This document shows positions 56,277 to 64,000 of a DNA stretch of 64,000 bases, piece after piece (the stretch's first letter is position 1; every line of letters starts with the position of its first letter). The DNA lies in NCBI RefSeq assembly GCF_003480255.1, contig NZ_QUIN01000002.1, positions 1-64,000 of the forward strand, written 5' to 3'. The notes below the pieces were generated by a model. That model saw nothing but the letters and a program-made list of their open reading frames with translations, did no database searches and was not told where the DNA came from. The position numbers and the translations under genes were made by a program. The stretch is from Erysipelatoclostridium sp. AM42-17. GTDB taxonomy: Bacteria > Bacillota_I > Bacilli_A > Erysipelotrichales > Coprobacillaceae.

Positions 56277-56308
56277 AAACAGACTTCAAAAATTGAAGCC
56301 TGTTTTTT
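56277..56308. terminator. Terminator between def and the GH13 gene
   Basis: Stem AAACAG-A-CTTCAA with TTGAAG-C-CTGTTT and flanking A and T runs; it serves the two converging genes. Confidence 0.7.
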
Positions 56309-57588
56309 TATTTAATTTTCCAAATAGTCAATGATTTAGGTGGTAAGCAACTATCATGACTACCTAATAACGTTTCAAATGATTGTACATTAAAAATATC
56401 TGGACATTGGTAATTTTGATCATCTATATTTAAAGCAATAATCATTCTTTGTTCCCTAGTGGTTCTTTCAAATACAAACTGACGATTGGTAAGTACCAAT
56501 TCATGATAATTGCCATGACTCAAAGCTGGATATTGATTTCTTAAAGAAATCAATTTTTTTATATAATCAGTCAGTTCATTAGCTAAAGGTTCACTGATGG
56601 CAGGTCTTAAAGCATCATCACTTCCTTGACCCTTTACTCCTTTTTGCCCCCACTCACTACCATAATAAAGACATGGTATTCCTGGTAATGTAAGAAGCAT
56701 TCCAAAAATAAGTGGTAATTTGTCTAAGTCAGTTAATTGACTAGCAATTCTTGTTACATCATGATTATCAACAAAAGTAAATAAACTTTGACCTTTATAC
56801 ATTTCACCATAATTACGTTTTAGAGTATGTGCTATTTCAAACATATTAAGCGAATTAAAAGAAGACCATAATCCTTTAAAACCAGGATAATCAGTAATAC
56901 TATCTAGATGCGCTTCACTAAACATATAACCTGCATTATCTCCTAATACTTCTCCTAGTAAAAAGAAATCTGATTTTAAATTTCGACAACGTTCTTTTAA
57001 CATAGCCATAAACCATCTTGGTAAACTGTAGGCAACATCTAAACGTATACCATCAATATTAAACTCATTAATCCACATATCAACAGATTCTAATAAATAA
57101 TTTTGCACTTCTGTATTATCTAGATTTAATTTTACTAATTCATAATGTCCTTCCCATCCTTCATAATAAAAGCCATCATGATAAGGTGAATCACCATCAA
57201 AAGATAAATAAAACCAATCTTTATATTGACTTTGACTATGATGTTGTAAAACATCTTTAAAAGCAAAAAAGCCCCTTCCAACATGATTAAAAACACCATC
57301 TAATACAACTTTTATAGATGCTTGATGAAATAATTCAATTAATGATTTTAAATCCTCATTTGTTCCTAGTCTTTCATCAACTTTGCGATAATCTCTTGTA
57401 TCATAACCATGATGATCACTAGAAAAAACCGGATTAAAATAAACTGCTTTAATACCCAAATCCTTTAAATAAGGAATAAATGTTTGAATTTGATTTATTC
57501 TTGAAACACATTGACCATCATTATCTTGAGGTGCATTAACCATATTTAAAGGATAGATTTGATAAAATACACTATCTTGATACCACAT
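56308..57588 (-). CDS. Alpha-amylase family glycoside hydrolase (GH13)
   Basis: A 426-residue cytoplasmic GH13 enzyme. Catalytic residues are in GIRLDVAY (nucleophile Asp), FFLLGEVLG (acid/base Glu) and LFTFVDNHDVTR (third Asp); region I is KVVLDGVFNHVG. No signal peptide and no N-terminal CBM34 domain, so it is a short cyclomaltodextrinase/maltodextrin-hydrolase-like enzyme, probably acting on internalised maltooligosaccharides. Divergent from the cytidylate-kinase-like gene. Confidence 0.92.
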   Translation of the reverse strand: MWYQDSVFYQIYPLNMVNAPQDNDGQCVSRINQIQTFIPYLKDLGIKAVYFNPVFSSDHHGYDTRDYRKVDERLGTNEDLKSLIELFHQASIKVVLDGVFNHVGRGFFAFKDVLQHHSQSQYKDWFYLSFDGDSPYHDGFYYEGWEGHYELVKLNLDNTEVQNYLLESVDMWINEFNIDGIRLDVAYSLPRWFMAMLKERCRNLKSDFFLLGEVLGDNAGYMFSEAHLDSITDYPGFKGLWSSFNSLNMFEIAHTLKRNYGEMYKGQSLFTFVDNHDVTRIASQLTDLDKLPLIFGMLLTLPGIPCLYYGSEWGQKGVKGQGSDDALRPAISEPLANELTDYIKKLISLRNQYPALSHGNYHELVLTNRQFVFERTTREQRMIIALNIDDQNYQCPDIFNVQSFETLLGSHDSCLPPKSLTIWKIK

Positions 57589-57675
57589 ATACGTACCTCC
57601 TATATCTATTATAACAAATTACTGACATTTATATTATGAAATATGCTATTATATAATAAACAGGAGGTGTTTTTT

Positions 57676-58287
57676 ATGACACACAAAATCATTACTCTTA
57701 CAAGAGAATATGGTTCAGGAGGAAGACTCATCGCTAAAAAAGTTGCTGAAAAATTAAATATTGCTTTTTATGATAATGAATTAATCGATGAAACAGCCAA
57801 ACAACTAGGTATTGATATTGATACAATTAGAAAAGTAGCTGATAAAAAATCTTCAAGCTTTGCCTATTCTATTAATACAACACCTGCTTTGCTTCCTATT
57901 AATGACCAGGTTTATACTACACAAGCTAAAATCATTAAACATCTAGCAGATCAAGAAGATTGTATTATTGTTAATGGATGTGCTAATTATATCTTAGATG
58001 ATTATCCTCAAGTGCTTAAAATCTTTGTTCATGCTCCTTTAGAATCTCGTATTCAACGTGTAGAAAATGAATATCATGAACAACATCAAGATACTAAAAA
58101 ATATGTATTGAAAAAAGATAAAAATCGTAAAAATTATTATAATTACTATACAACAAATACTTGGGGTAATTTAAAAGATTATGATTTATGTATTAATAGT
58201 GATATGGGATTAGATAATATTGCTGATTTGATTGTTCAAGTTTATCAAAGTGGTAGTTTATGGCGTAAAGAAGAAGGGAAATCTTAA
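57676..58287 (+). CDS. Cytidylate kinase-like protein
   Basis: A 203-residue P-loop protein of the cytidylate-kinase-like family: ITLTREYGSGGRLIAKKVAEKL, AFYDNELIDETAKQLGID and IIVNGCANYIL. The family lacks several CMP-binding residues of true Cmk and its substrate is not known. Start 57676 is fixed by AGGAGG eight to twelve bases upstream. Its last codons form the left arm of the terminator. Confidence 0.82.
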   Translation: MTHKIITLTREYGSGGRLIAKKVAEKLNIAFYDNELIDETAKQLGIDIDTIRKVADKKSSSFAYSINTTPALLPINDQVYTTQAKIIKHLADQEDCIIVNGCANYILDDYPQVLKIFVHAPLESRIQRVENEYHEQHQDTKKYVLKKDKNRKNYYNYYTTNTWGNLKDYDLCINSDMGLDNIADLIVQVYQSGSLWRKEEGKS

Positions 58288-58298
58288 CGATTTCCCTT
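58274..58298 (+). terminator. Terminator overlapping the end of the cytidylate-kinase-like gene
   Basis: 10-bp arms AAGGGAAATC and GATTTCCCTT around TTAAC, followed by TTTATTTT. Confidence 0.8.
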
Positions 58299-58607
58299 TT
58301 ATTTTGGCATTACATATTCAAAAACGTGTGTGCCTTTTAATAAATTCATTTTATTAAAAAGTTCTTTAACTACTTTTCGATCAATTCTACCTATTTTATG
58401 ATAACGTTCTGGGTTATCAACCAAATAAAATAATTGATTATTCTTTTCATTGTATTGATCATGATAAATATCTAGGAATAAAGTATATGGCATAAGTTCA
58501 ATAATTCCTTGTGTAATATCAGTAACAATACAATGCGGATGCTCTAATTCAATGTTTTGATTATCTATTAAATGATCGATGACTAAAATATCTCCAATTG
58601 CTATCAT
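58299..58607 (-). CDS. Hypothetical protein, possibly PemK-like beta-barrel
   Basis: A 102-residue protein not recognised with certainty. The N-terminus IGDILVIDHLIDNQNIELEHPHCIVTDI and the following LMPYTLFLD have the alternating strand pattern and G-D-I opening of PemK/SH3-like barrels, but no catalytic residues of a MazF-type toxin are clear and there is no antitoxin beside it. The promoter (58631-58658) overlaps an inverted repeat, which suggests repression. Confidence 0.5.
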   Translation of the reverse strand: MIAIGDILVIDHLIDNQNIELEHPHCIVTDITQGIIELMPYTLFLDIYHDQYNEKNNQLFYLVDNPERYHKIGRIDRKVVKELFNKMNLLKGTHVFEYVMPK

Positions 58608-58627
58608 GATATATCCCCCTATTTTCT

Positions 58628-58658
58628 TTTATCATACTAAAATATGATAAATATTCAA
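58628..58658 (-). promoter_or_regulatory. Promoter with overlapping inverted repeat
   Basis: -35 TTGAAT (58653-58658), 16 bp, -10 TATGAT (58631-58636). The arms TTTATCATA (58628-58636) and TATGATAAA (58643-58651) cover the -10 and most of the spacer, like an operator. Confidence 0.6.
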
Positions 58659-58698
58659 GCAATATAAACATTATAATTTATAGAATTGAAAAAGTGTG

Positions 58699-59394
58699 TC
58701 AAATAGTGATATTGAACTCCGTTTTTAGTAATTTCAAAACCAGTTCTTTTAAATCTTTAGCATTTAAAACAATATAATCTGCCAGCTTACCTTTTTGTTT
58801 TTCTAATTTATGATTAAACCAAATCGTTTTCCAATGCGCTTTTTTAGCTCCTACAATATCAATTTCATAACCATCACCAATAAACAAACATGTTTCATGT
58901 TGAGGATTAGCGTAATCAAAAATACGTTGATCAGGTTTTTCTAAATGGACTTTCGATGAAATAATAATATTTTCTTTTAAAAACCATTTTTCTAAATGTA
59001 AAGCATCTATTTTAGCTTGTTGTTTATCTTTAGGACCATTTGTAATAATACCTAGTTCAACATGTAATACCAAGATATCAAGCAATTCTTTTATTTCAGG
59101 AATAAGTTCAATTTGTTTTTGATTTTCTTGATAACATTGTTGAAATTTATATGCAAGTTGTTCATCAATGTCATATCCTAATTGTTTTAATGGTACTTGA
59201 ATACGTTGACAGTAAAATTGCTTAAACGATATTTCATGGTGTGAAGCCTTAATAAAGTTTTGATTGTTATACTGTCTGGATAATTGATAAAGACAATAAA
59301 TATCTACTGGAAATGAAAAACATTGTTGGTATGCCTTTTTAAAGGGAACGTATTGACTATAAAGGGTATCATCTAAATCAAAGTATATTTTCAT
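58699..59394 (-). CDS. HAD-superfamily hydrolase
   Basis: A 231-residue phosphatase-like protein. Motif I IYFDLDDTLYSQY (nucleophile Asp), motif II LGIITNGPKDKQQ, motif III Lys in HLEKPDQRIF and motif IV TCLFIGDGYEIDIVGAKKA. Cap type and order resemble YjjG/pyrimidine 5'-nucleotidases of the HAD family. Substrate unknown. Overlaps the gene upstream by 17 bp. Confidence 0.88.
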   Translation of the reverse strand: MKIYFDLDDTLYSQYVPFKKAYQQCFSFPVDIYCLYQLSRQYNNQNFIKASHHEISFKQFYCQRIQVPLKQLGYDIDEQLAYKFQQCYQENQKQIELIPEIKELLDILVLHVELGIITNGPKDKQQAKIDALHLEKWFLKENIIISSKVHLEKPDQRIFDYANPQHETCLFIGDGYEIDIVGAKKAHWKTIWFNHKLEKQKGKLADYIVLNAKDLKELVLKLLKTEFNITI

Positions 59395-60253
59395 AAATTT
59401 CTTTAATCAGTTGCATTAAATCAGCTTGTTCATCATTATAAGGCTTATATTGTAAAGCTTCTTGATAATATTGTTTTAATGCTGGATGATTTTCTTTTTT
59501 TAATTGACTTAATAATACATAATAGAAATTGAAAGTTTTTTGAGGAAACTGTTTTTTTAATTCACCTAAATATTTATTTGATAACTCTAATGATTGACTT
59601 TTTACAAGACAATCATATAAATCACTGACTATTTCACTATATCTAAATGAAAGTTGATATGCTTGATTTAATTGAATCATTAAATCAAGTAATGAGACAA
59701 TAAAATCTTGATCAGGCTGGATACTTTTTATATCTTGAAATACTCTTGTAATAAAGCCATCAATATCAATCATATAAGAATTAAAAATAACTCCTAAATG
59801 ATTATTTTTTTCATAATCTTTTAAATGAATAAGTCTTTCTAAAATACTATTTGTTTCTTGAAGTAATTGAAGATAGGACATTTGACTTGATAAAATTGTT
59901 TGAATATCTGATACAAGATAAGTTTTATCAGGAACTTGATGAATATCATAATGTTCTTCTATTATTTTTTTAATAAGATAAATAAAAGCATCGTCATCAA
60001 AAACTTCATTTTTATTTCCTAAGACATCTAATTGTTGATCATATTTTTCATCATAGTATTGAACTACATCATCAATTTGATATGTCTTTTGATATTGTTT
60101 ACATACATCCTCTTCTTGAATATCAATATCATTGCTAAGTAATTCCTTTTGAATACTTTGTTTTGTAAGATTTTTAAAAAGTGTTTCTTTTTCTTGTAAG
60201 TAAGTATCATAATCTTTATATGTATTTTTTGGGGTATGAATCGTTGTTTTCAT
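59378..60253 (-). CDS. Hypothetical helical protein, possibly TPR-like
   Basis: A 291-residue protein, not recognised. It is predicted to be nearly all helix, rich in Gln, Tyr, Asp and Lys, with no signal peptide or membrane segment. The C-terminal third (SYRYS-type helices, YVLLSQLKKENHPALKQYY) has a helical hairpin look like a TPR array. Coupled to the HAD gene downstream and 15 bp after the phosphoglycerate-mutase-like gene. Confidence 0.55.
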   Translation of the reverse strand: MKTTIHTPKNTYKDYDTYLQEKETLFKNLTKQSIQKELLSNDIDIQEEDVCKQYQKTYQIDDVVQYYDEKYDQQLDVLGNKNEVFDDDAFIYLIKKIIEEHYDIHQVPDKTYLVSDIQTILSSQMSYLQLLQETNSILERLIHLKDYEKNNHLGVIFNSYMIDIDGFITRVFQDIKSIQPDQDFIVSLLDLMIQLNQAYQLSFRYSEIVSDLYDCLVKSQSLELSNKYLGELKKQFPQKTFNFYYVLLSQLKKENHPALKQYYQEALQYKPYNDEQADLMQLIKEIYENIL

Positions 60254-60268
60254 ATTGACTTCCTTTCT

Positions 60269-60799
60269 TTATAACTGATAATAATCTAAACAGCAGTTTT
60301 CTGGTAAATAGTGATATAAATCATGATTAGAAATATCATGAAAATACGTATAGATTGTTCTAACAATCCCACCATGACATACTAAAAGGACATTTTGATG
60401 AGGATATGTTTGTTTGATTTCATCTAGTAACTGATATACTCGATGGATGACTTGGAAATAAGATTCTCCTCCAGGGTAATGAAATCCATGATTCTTTTTT
60501 GTTTTTTTAAATCCTCGATTTTTATTTTTAAAGCCTTCATATTTACCAAAGTTAATTTCCTGTAAACGAGGATCAACAATAACTTGCGTACCTACAACTT
60601 GATTAATAATCGCAGCCGTTTCTTGTGCTCTTTTAAGTGGCGAAACAATAATGACATCAATTTGTTTTCCTTTTAGCTTCTTTGCTACTGCTGACGCCTG
60701 CTTTCTACCTGTATCTGTCAGTTCTACATCACTTATACCACATACTCTATTTTCAATATTATATTGCGTTTGACCATGTCTTGTCACATATAAATTCAT
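60269..60799 (-). CDS. Histidine phosphatase family protein
   Basis: A 176-residue phosphoglycerate-mutase-like phosphatase: VTRHGQTQYNIENRV with the catalytic RHG motif, VELTDTGRKQASAVAKKL, VSPLKRAQETA, EINFGKYEGF and VLLVCHGGIVRTIY with the second catalytic His. Substrate could be a phosphosugar, nucleotide or cobalamin precursor such as alpha-ribazole phosphate. It heads the operon with the helical and HAD proteins. Confidence 0.9.
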   Translation of the reverse strand: MNLYVTRHGQTQYNIENRVCGISDVELTDTGRKQASAVAKKLKGKQIDVIIVSPLKRAQETAAIINQVVGTQVIVDPRLQEINFGKYEGFKNKNRGFKKTKKNHGFHYPGGESYFQVIHRVYQLLDEIKQTYPHQNVLLVCHGGIVRTIYTYFHDISNHDLYHYLPENCCLDYYQL

Positions 60800-60884
60800 C
60801 TTATCGCCTCACTTTGTTCAATTTTATACTTTTTAATGTTACAATAAAAAATATAAAATTGAAAGAATGGAGAACAAAAAAATT

Positions 60885-62288
60885 ATGGGCGGAATGTTTG
60901 GCGTTGTAAGTCGTCAGGATTGTGTGATGGACTTATTTTTTGGGATTGATTATCATTCTCATTTAGGAACAAAAAAAGGAGGAATGGCTGTTTATGGTGA
61001 ACGTGGGTTTCAACGTTCAATTCATAATATTTCTAATTCACCTTTTCGTACTAAATTTGACCAAGATATTCATGAAATGAAAGGAAATTTAGGAATTGGA
61101 TGTATTAGTGATAATGAACCTCAACCATTATTAGTTAATAGTCATTTAGGTAGTTACGCTATTGTTACTGTGGGGAAAGTAGCTAATATGGATCAATTAG
61201 TTCAAGAAGCATTTGAACATGGACATAGTCATTTTTTAGAGATGTCTGGTGGGGAAGTGAATCAAACTGAACTAGTAGCATCTCTCATTAATCAAAAAGA
61301 ATCTATTGTTGAAGGAATTAAAAATGTACATCGTAAAGTAAAAGGTTCTATTACTTTAATGTTAATGACACCTGAAGGTTTATATTTAGCACGAGATAAA
61401 TTAGGAAGAACACCTTTAAATATCGGAAAAAAAGAAGATGCTTATTGTGCTTCTTTTGAATCTCATGCATATTTAAATTTAGGCTATCATCTTTATAAAG
61501 AATTAGGACCTGGAGAAGTTTTATTTTTAGATCATCATGGTATTAAACCATTAGTTAAGGCTAATGATAAAATGCGAATTTGTTCATTTTTATGGGTTTA
61601 TTATGGTTATCCAACAAGCAGTTATGAAGGAAGAAATGTTGAAGAGATGCGTTATGAATGTGGTAAACTTCTCGCAAAAAGAGATCATGTTAAGACTGAT
61701 TTGGTAGCCGGTGTCCCTGATAGTGGTATTGCTCATGCAATTGGTTATTCTAACGAATCAAAGACAAGATATGCTAGACCATTTATTAAATATACACCGA
61801 CATGGCCTCGTTCGTTTATGCCAACGATTCAATCAGATCGTAATTTAATCGCAAAAATGAAGTTAATACCAATTCCTAGTTTAATCAAAGATAAATCATT
61901 ATTATTAATTGATGATTCGATTGTAAGAGGTACCCAGTTAAGAGAAACAACTGAATTTTTATATCAAAGCGGAGCTAAAGAAGTGCATATTAGACCAGCC
62001 TGTCCACCAATTGTGTTTGGATGTAAGTATTTGAATTTTTCAAGAAGTACCAGTGAGATGGATTTAATTACCCGTCGTGTGATTCGTAAATTTGAAGGAG
62101 AAAATGATATTCATGTTTTAGATCAATATTGTGATCCTGATAGTCCAAAGTATGAAGCAATGGTTGAAGAAATTAGAAAAGAACTTAATTTTACATCACT
62201 ACGTTATCATCGTTTAGATGATATGATTGAAGCTATTGGTATTGAACCTTGTAAACTATGTACATATTGTTTTGATGGAAAAGAATAA
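60885..62288 (+). CDS. PurF-like amidophosphoribosyltransferase paralogue without the catalytic Cys
   Basis: A 467-residue protein with the full PurF architecture: N-terminal Ntn glutaminase-like domain and C-terminal PRPP-binding phosphoribosyltransferase (LLLIDDSIVRGTQLRE). The start at 60885 gives MGGMFGVVS, where PurF has C-G-x-F-G after Met removal; the nucleophilic Cys is Gly. The glutamine-binding RG(Q/Y) segment is also changed (HSHLGTKKGG). Iron-sulfur ligand cysteines are kept (RICSF, FGCKY, PCKLCTYC). It may use ammonia or have another role. An ATG at 60867 would add six residues; GGAG fits the later one. Confidence 0.88.
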   Translation: MGGMFGVVSRQDCVMDLFFGIDYHSHLGTKKGGMAVYGERGFQRSIHNISNSPFRTKFDQDIHEMKGNLGIGCISDNEPQPLLVNSHLGSYAIVTVGKVANMDQLVQEAFEHGHSHFLEMSGGEVNQTELVASLINQKESIVEGIKNVHRKVKGSITLMLMTPEGLYLARDKLGRTPLNIGKKEDAYCASFESHAYLNLGYHLYKELGPGEVLFLDHHGIKPLVKANDKMRICSFLWVYYGYPTSSYEGRNVEEMRYECGKLLAKRDHVKTDLVAGVPDSGIAHAIGYSNESKTRYARPFIKYTPTWPRSFMPTIQSDRNLIAKMKLIPIPSLIKDKSLLLIDDSIVRGTQLRETTEFLYQSGAKEVHIRPACPPIVFGCKYLNFSRSTSEMDLITRRVIRKFEGENDIHVLDQYCDPDSPKYEAMVEEIRKELNFTSLRYHRLDDMIEAIGIEPCKLCTYCFDGKE

Positions 62289-62308
62289 AGAAGCCAAATG
62301 GCTTCTTT
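62287..62308. terminator. Bidirectional terminator between the PurF-like gene and pyrI
   Basis: 9-bp arms AAAGAAGCC and GGCTTCTTT around AAAT, with T-rich run on the plus strand. Confidence 0.85.
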
Positions 62309-62730
62309 TATTTTTTATTGACTCTACTTTCACAATACATGCAACGATAAATTCTTTTTTCTTTATTTGCTAGATAAAAGATTTGATCTAATCCTGGTTC
62401 TACTGATGTAATACAACGAGGATTTTTGCATTTTTCAATATTGACTATTTTTTCTGGTAAAGATAATTTTTTCTTTTCTACAATGTTACCATCTTTGATA
62501 ATACAAACAGTAATATTTGAATCTATGTATCCTAAAACATCTAAATCTATTTCATAATCATTATCAATTTTTAATATGTCTTTTCGTCCCATTTTATTTG
62601 ATTTAACATTTTTTATAATCGCAACTGAACAGTCTAGTTTATCAAGTCCTAGTGCTTCATAAACTTCCATTGCATTTCCTGCTGTAATATGATCTAAAAC
62701 AATTCCATTTAAAATACTATCTACTTTCAT
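62308..62730 (-). CDS. pyrI: Aspartate carbamoyltransferase regulatory subunit
   Basis: A 140-residue protein with an allosteric nucleotide-binding domain and a C-terminal zinc domain with four cysteines ([10 protein letters not shown] and YRCMYCESR). It joins PyrB in the class B holoenzyme, giving inhibition by CTP/UTP. Slightly shorter than E. coli PyrI (153). Overlaps pyrB by 4 bp. Confidence 0.94.
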   Translation of the reverse strand: MKVDSILNGIVLDHITAGNAMEVYEALGLDKLDCSVAIIKNVKSNKMGRKDILKIDNDYEIDLDVLGYIDSNITVCIIKDGNIVEKKKLSLPEKIVNIEKCKNPRCITSVEPGLDQIFYLANKEKRIYRCMYCESRVNKK

Positions 62731-63659
62731 AATCTTTCTACCTCATTTTCTAATCCTAACATTGTCATAATTAATGCCATTCGCATATATTTTCCATTTG
62801 TTACTTGATCAAAATACTTAGCACGAGGATCATCATCAATCTCAGTAGCAATTTCATTAACACGAGGTAATGGATGCATGATAATTAAATCTTTTTTAGA
62901 GTTTTCTAATTTTTTCAAATCTAAAATATATGTATCTTTTAAACGGATATAATCTTGTTCATTAAAGAATCTTTCTTTTTGAACACGTGTCATATAAATA
63001 ATATTAAGTTGATCAATGACATCTTCAATACGTTCAACTTCTTCATATTCTAAATTCTTAGCGTCAAGTAAATCATTTTTTAAATACTCTGGTATTTTTA
63101 ATTCACTTGGTGAAATAAAAATAAATTTAACTTTCTCATAACGTGATAAAGCTTTTAATAAAGAGTGAACAGTTCGTCCAAATTTTAAGTCTCCACAAAA
63201 ACCAATTGTAAGATGATCTAAACGTCCTTTTTCTCTTTTGATAGTAAGTAAATCTGTTAAAGTTTGAGTAGGATGATTATGTCCTCCATCACCAGCATTA
63301 ATTAAAGGAACTTGGCTTTTCATTGATGCGACTAATGGAGCTCCTTCTTTAGGATGTCTCATTGCAATAATATCACAATAAGAAGACACTACACGAATGG
63401 TATCAGATACTGTTTCTCCTTTTGATGAGCTACTTGAATTAGCTTCAGAGAATCCTAGTACTTGACCCCCTAAATAAAGCATCGCAGATTCAAAAGATAA
63501 ACGTGTACGCGTACTTGGTTCAAAGAATAATGTAGCTAATATTTTATGTTTACATACTTCTTGATAGCGAGTGCTATCTTTAATAATATCATTGGCTAAA
63601 TCAATCAATTGATTGATTTGTTCAACTGATAAATCAATTGGGTCTATTAAATATTTCAT
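62727..63659 (-). CDS. pyrB: Aspartate carbamoyltransferase catalytic subunit
   Basis: Forms carbamoyl-aspartate from carbamoyl phosphate and aspartate. A 310-residue protein with [16 protein letters not shown] (carbamoyl phosphate loop), [18 protein letters not shown] and [23 protein letters not shown] precedes the ATG. TATAAT about 40 bases upstream is a probable -10. Unlike pyrC, no leader hairpin or leader peptide is seen, so this operon may be controlled at enzyme level by PyrI. Confidence 0.96.
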   Translation of the reverse strand: MKYLIDPIDLSVEQINQLIDLANDIIKDSTRYQEVCKHKILATLFFEPSTRTRLSFESAMLYLGGQVLGFSEANSSSSSKGETVSDTIRVVSSYCDIIAMRHPKEGAPLVASMKSQVPLINAGDGGHNHPTQTLTDLLTIKREKGRLDHLTIGFCGDLKFGRTVHSLLKALSRYEKVKFIFISPSELKIPEYLKNDLLDAKNLEYEEVERIEDVIDQLNIIYMTRVQKERFFNEQDYIRLKDTYILDLKKLENSKKDLIIMHPLPRVNEIATEIDDDPRAKYFDQVTNGKYMRMALIMTMLGLENEVERL

Positions 63660-63729
63660 GATTACACTCCTTTTATTTTTTTATTATTATATCACAAACT
63701 TATTAATAAAAAATGCTTTTTAATCAGTA

Positions 63730-63759
63730 TTGCAAATAACTATATCAAATCCTTATATT
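63730..63759 (+). promoter_or_regulatory. Possible promoter of the glycerate kinase gene
   Basis: -35 TTGCAA (63730-63735), 18-bp spacer, -10 TATATT (63754-63759). GAGGAAGTGAT before the ATG at 63795 is the ribosome binding site. Confidence 0.45.
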
Positions 63760-63794
63760 TTATTGTAGTATAAAAATATGAGGAAGTGATATAA

Positions 63795-64000
63795 ATGAAA
63801 ATCATGATTGCAAGTGATTCATATAAAGGAAGTTTATCTTCTAAAGAAGTAGCTCATTATATAAAGAAAGGAATTTTAGACGTTTTTCCCCACTGTCAAG
63901 TTGATCAAATAATGATTGGAGATGGTGGCGAAGGTACTGCTTTTAGTATCATTGAACAAACTGGTGGTCGTTTAATCACAATCAATACTTATAACGCTTT
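63795..64000 (+). CDS. Glycerate kinase, 5' part (cut by the window end)
   Basis: First 68 codons of a GarK/GlxK-type glycerate kinase: MKIMIASDSYKGSLSS, VDQIMIGDGGEGTAFSII. These match the N-terminus of glycerate 2-kinases that phosphorylate D-glycerate. The frame is open to the window edge. Confidence 0.88.
   Translation, partial: MKIMIASDSYKGSLSSKEVAHYIKKGILDVFPHCQVDQIMIGDGGEGTAFSIIEQTGGRLITINTYNA

Overview
The window is a low-GC (about 30 % by eye) Firmicutes chromosome segment. MurE carries the DNPR motif typical of meso-DAP ligases. The gene order includes blocks shared with Bacillus: ylbD-ylbE-ylbF-rsmD-coaD, camS-ligA-pcrA and cvpA-mutS2 divergent from rnhC. Together with the DUF5685/J-domain pair and many gut-anaerobe-like genes, this suggests an Erysipelotrichia / Coprobacillaceae-type gut anaerobe. 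That placement is an inference; no rRNA gene is present.

Layout. 1-409 holds no recognisable gene: an IS-end-like sequence at the left edge and a GC-rich hairpin. 410-7077 is a complete type II-A CRISPR-Cas locus, all read on the minus strand: cas9, tracrRNA, cas1, cas2, a csn2-like gene, a short leader and an 18-repeat array. A tRNA-Arg(UCU) gene follows at 7220. 7371-14187 (minus) holds a frameshifted acetyltransferase, a catalytically degenerate VanY-like protein, a stand-alone GerE-type HTH protein, uvrC, mutS2 and cvpA. 14287-16934 holds rnhC, dCMP deaminase, rluD-type and lspA genes. 17064-22445 (plus) is a DUF1836/LysR pair followed by metF, a separate MetH-reactivation protein and a short metH, a one-carbon/methionine module. 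22480-29279 (minus) holds pepD, a ParB-like protein, murE, a lipid kinase, a TIM-barrel-like protein and an ABC-F ATPase. 29323-43980 is a mosaic of surface, membrane, nitroreductase, aminotransferase, SDR, MFS and RNA-modification genes. 44019-48786 is ligA, a Cu/Zn-SOD-like gene and pcrA. 48872-51809 is pyrC-pyrK-pyrD, preceded by what looks like a pyrBI-style UTP-sensing attenuator with a 21-codon leader peptide. 51974-55352 is the coaD-rsmD-ylbF-ylbE-ylbD-ftsW-UPF0223 block. 55473-62288 holds an unusual cysteine-rich small membrane protein, peptide deformylase, a GH13 enzyme, a cytidylate-kinase-like protein, HAD and phosphoglycerate-mutase-like enzymes and a PurF paralogue without its catalytic cysteine. 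62308-63659 is pyrB-pyrI, and the right edge cuts a glycerate kinase gene.

Most notable items: (i) the pyrC leader attenuator; (ii) the CRISPR locus, with an ATTTGAG leader-anchoring motif inside an inverted repeat, promoter-like -35/extended -10 elements inside every repeat, and a tracrRNA terminator that ends six bases before the cas1 start codon; (iii) two enzyme-family proteins whose catalytic residues are gone (VanY-like and PurF-like); (iv) an acetyltransferase broken by what looks like loss of one copy of a 4-bp tandem repeat; (v) a 59-residue Cys-rich YjcZ-like protein.
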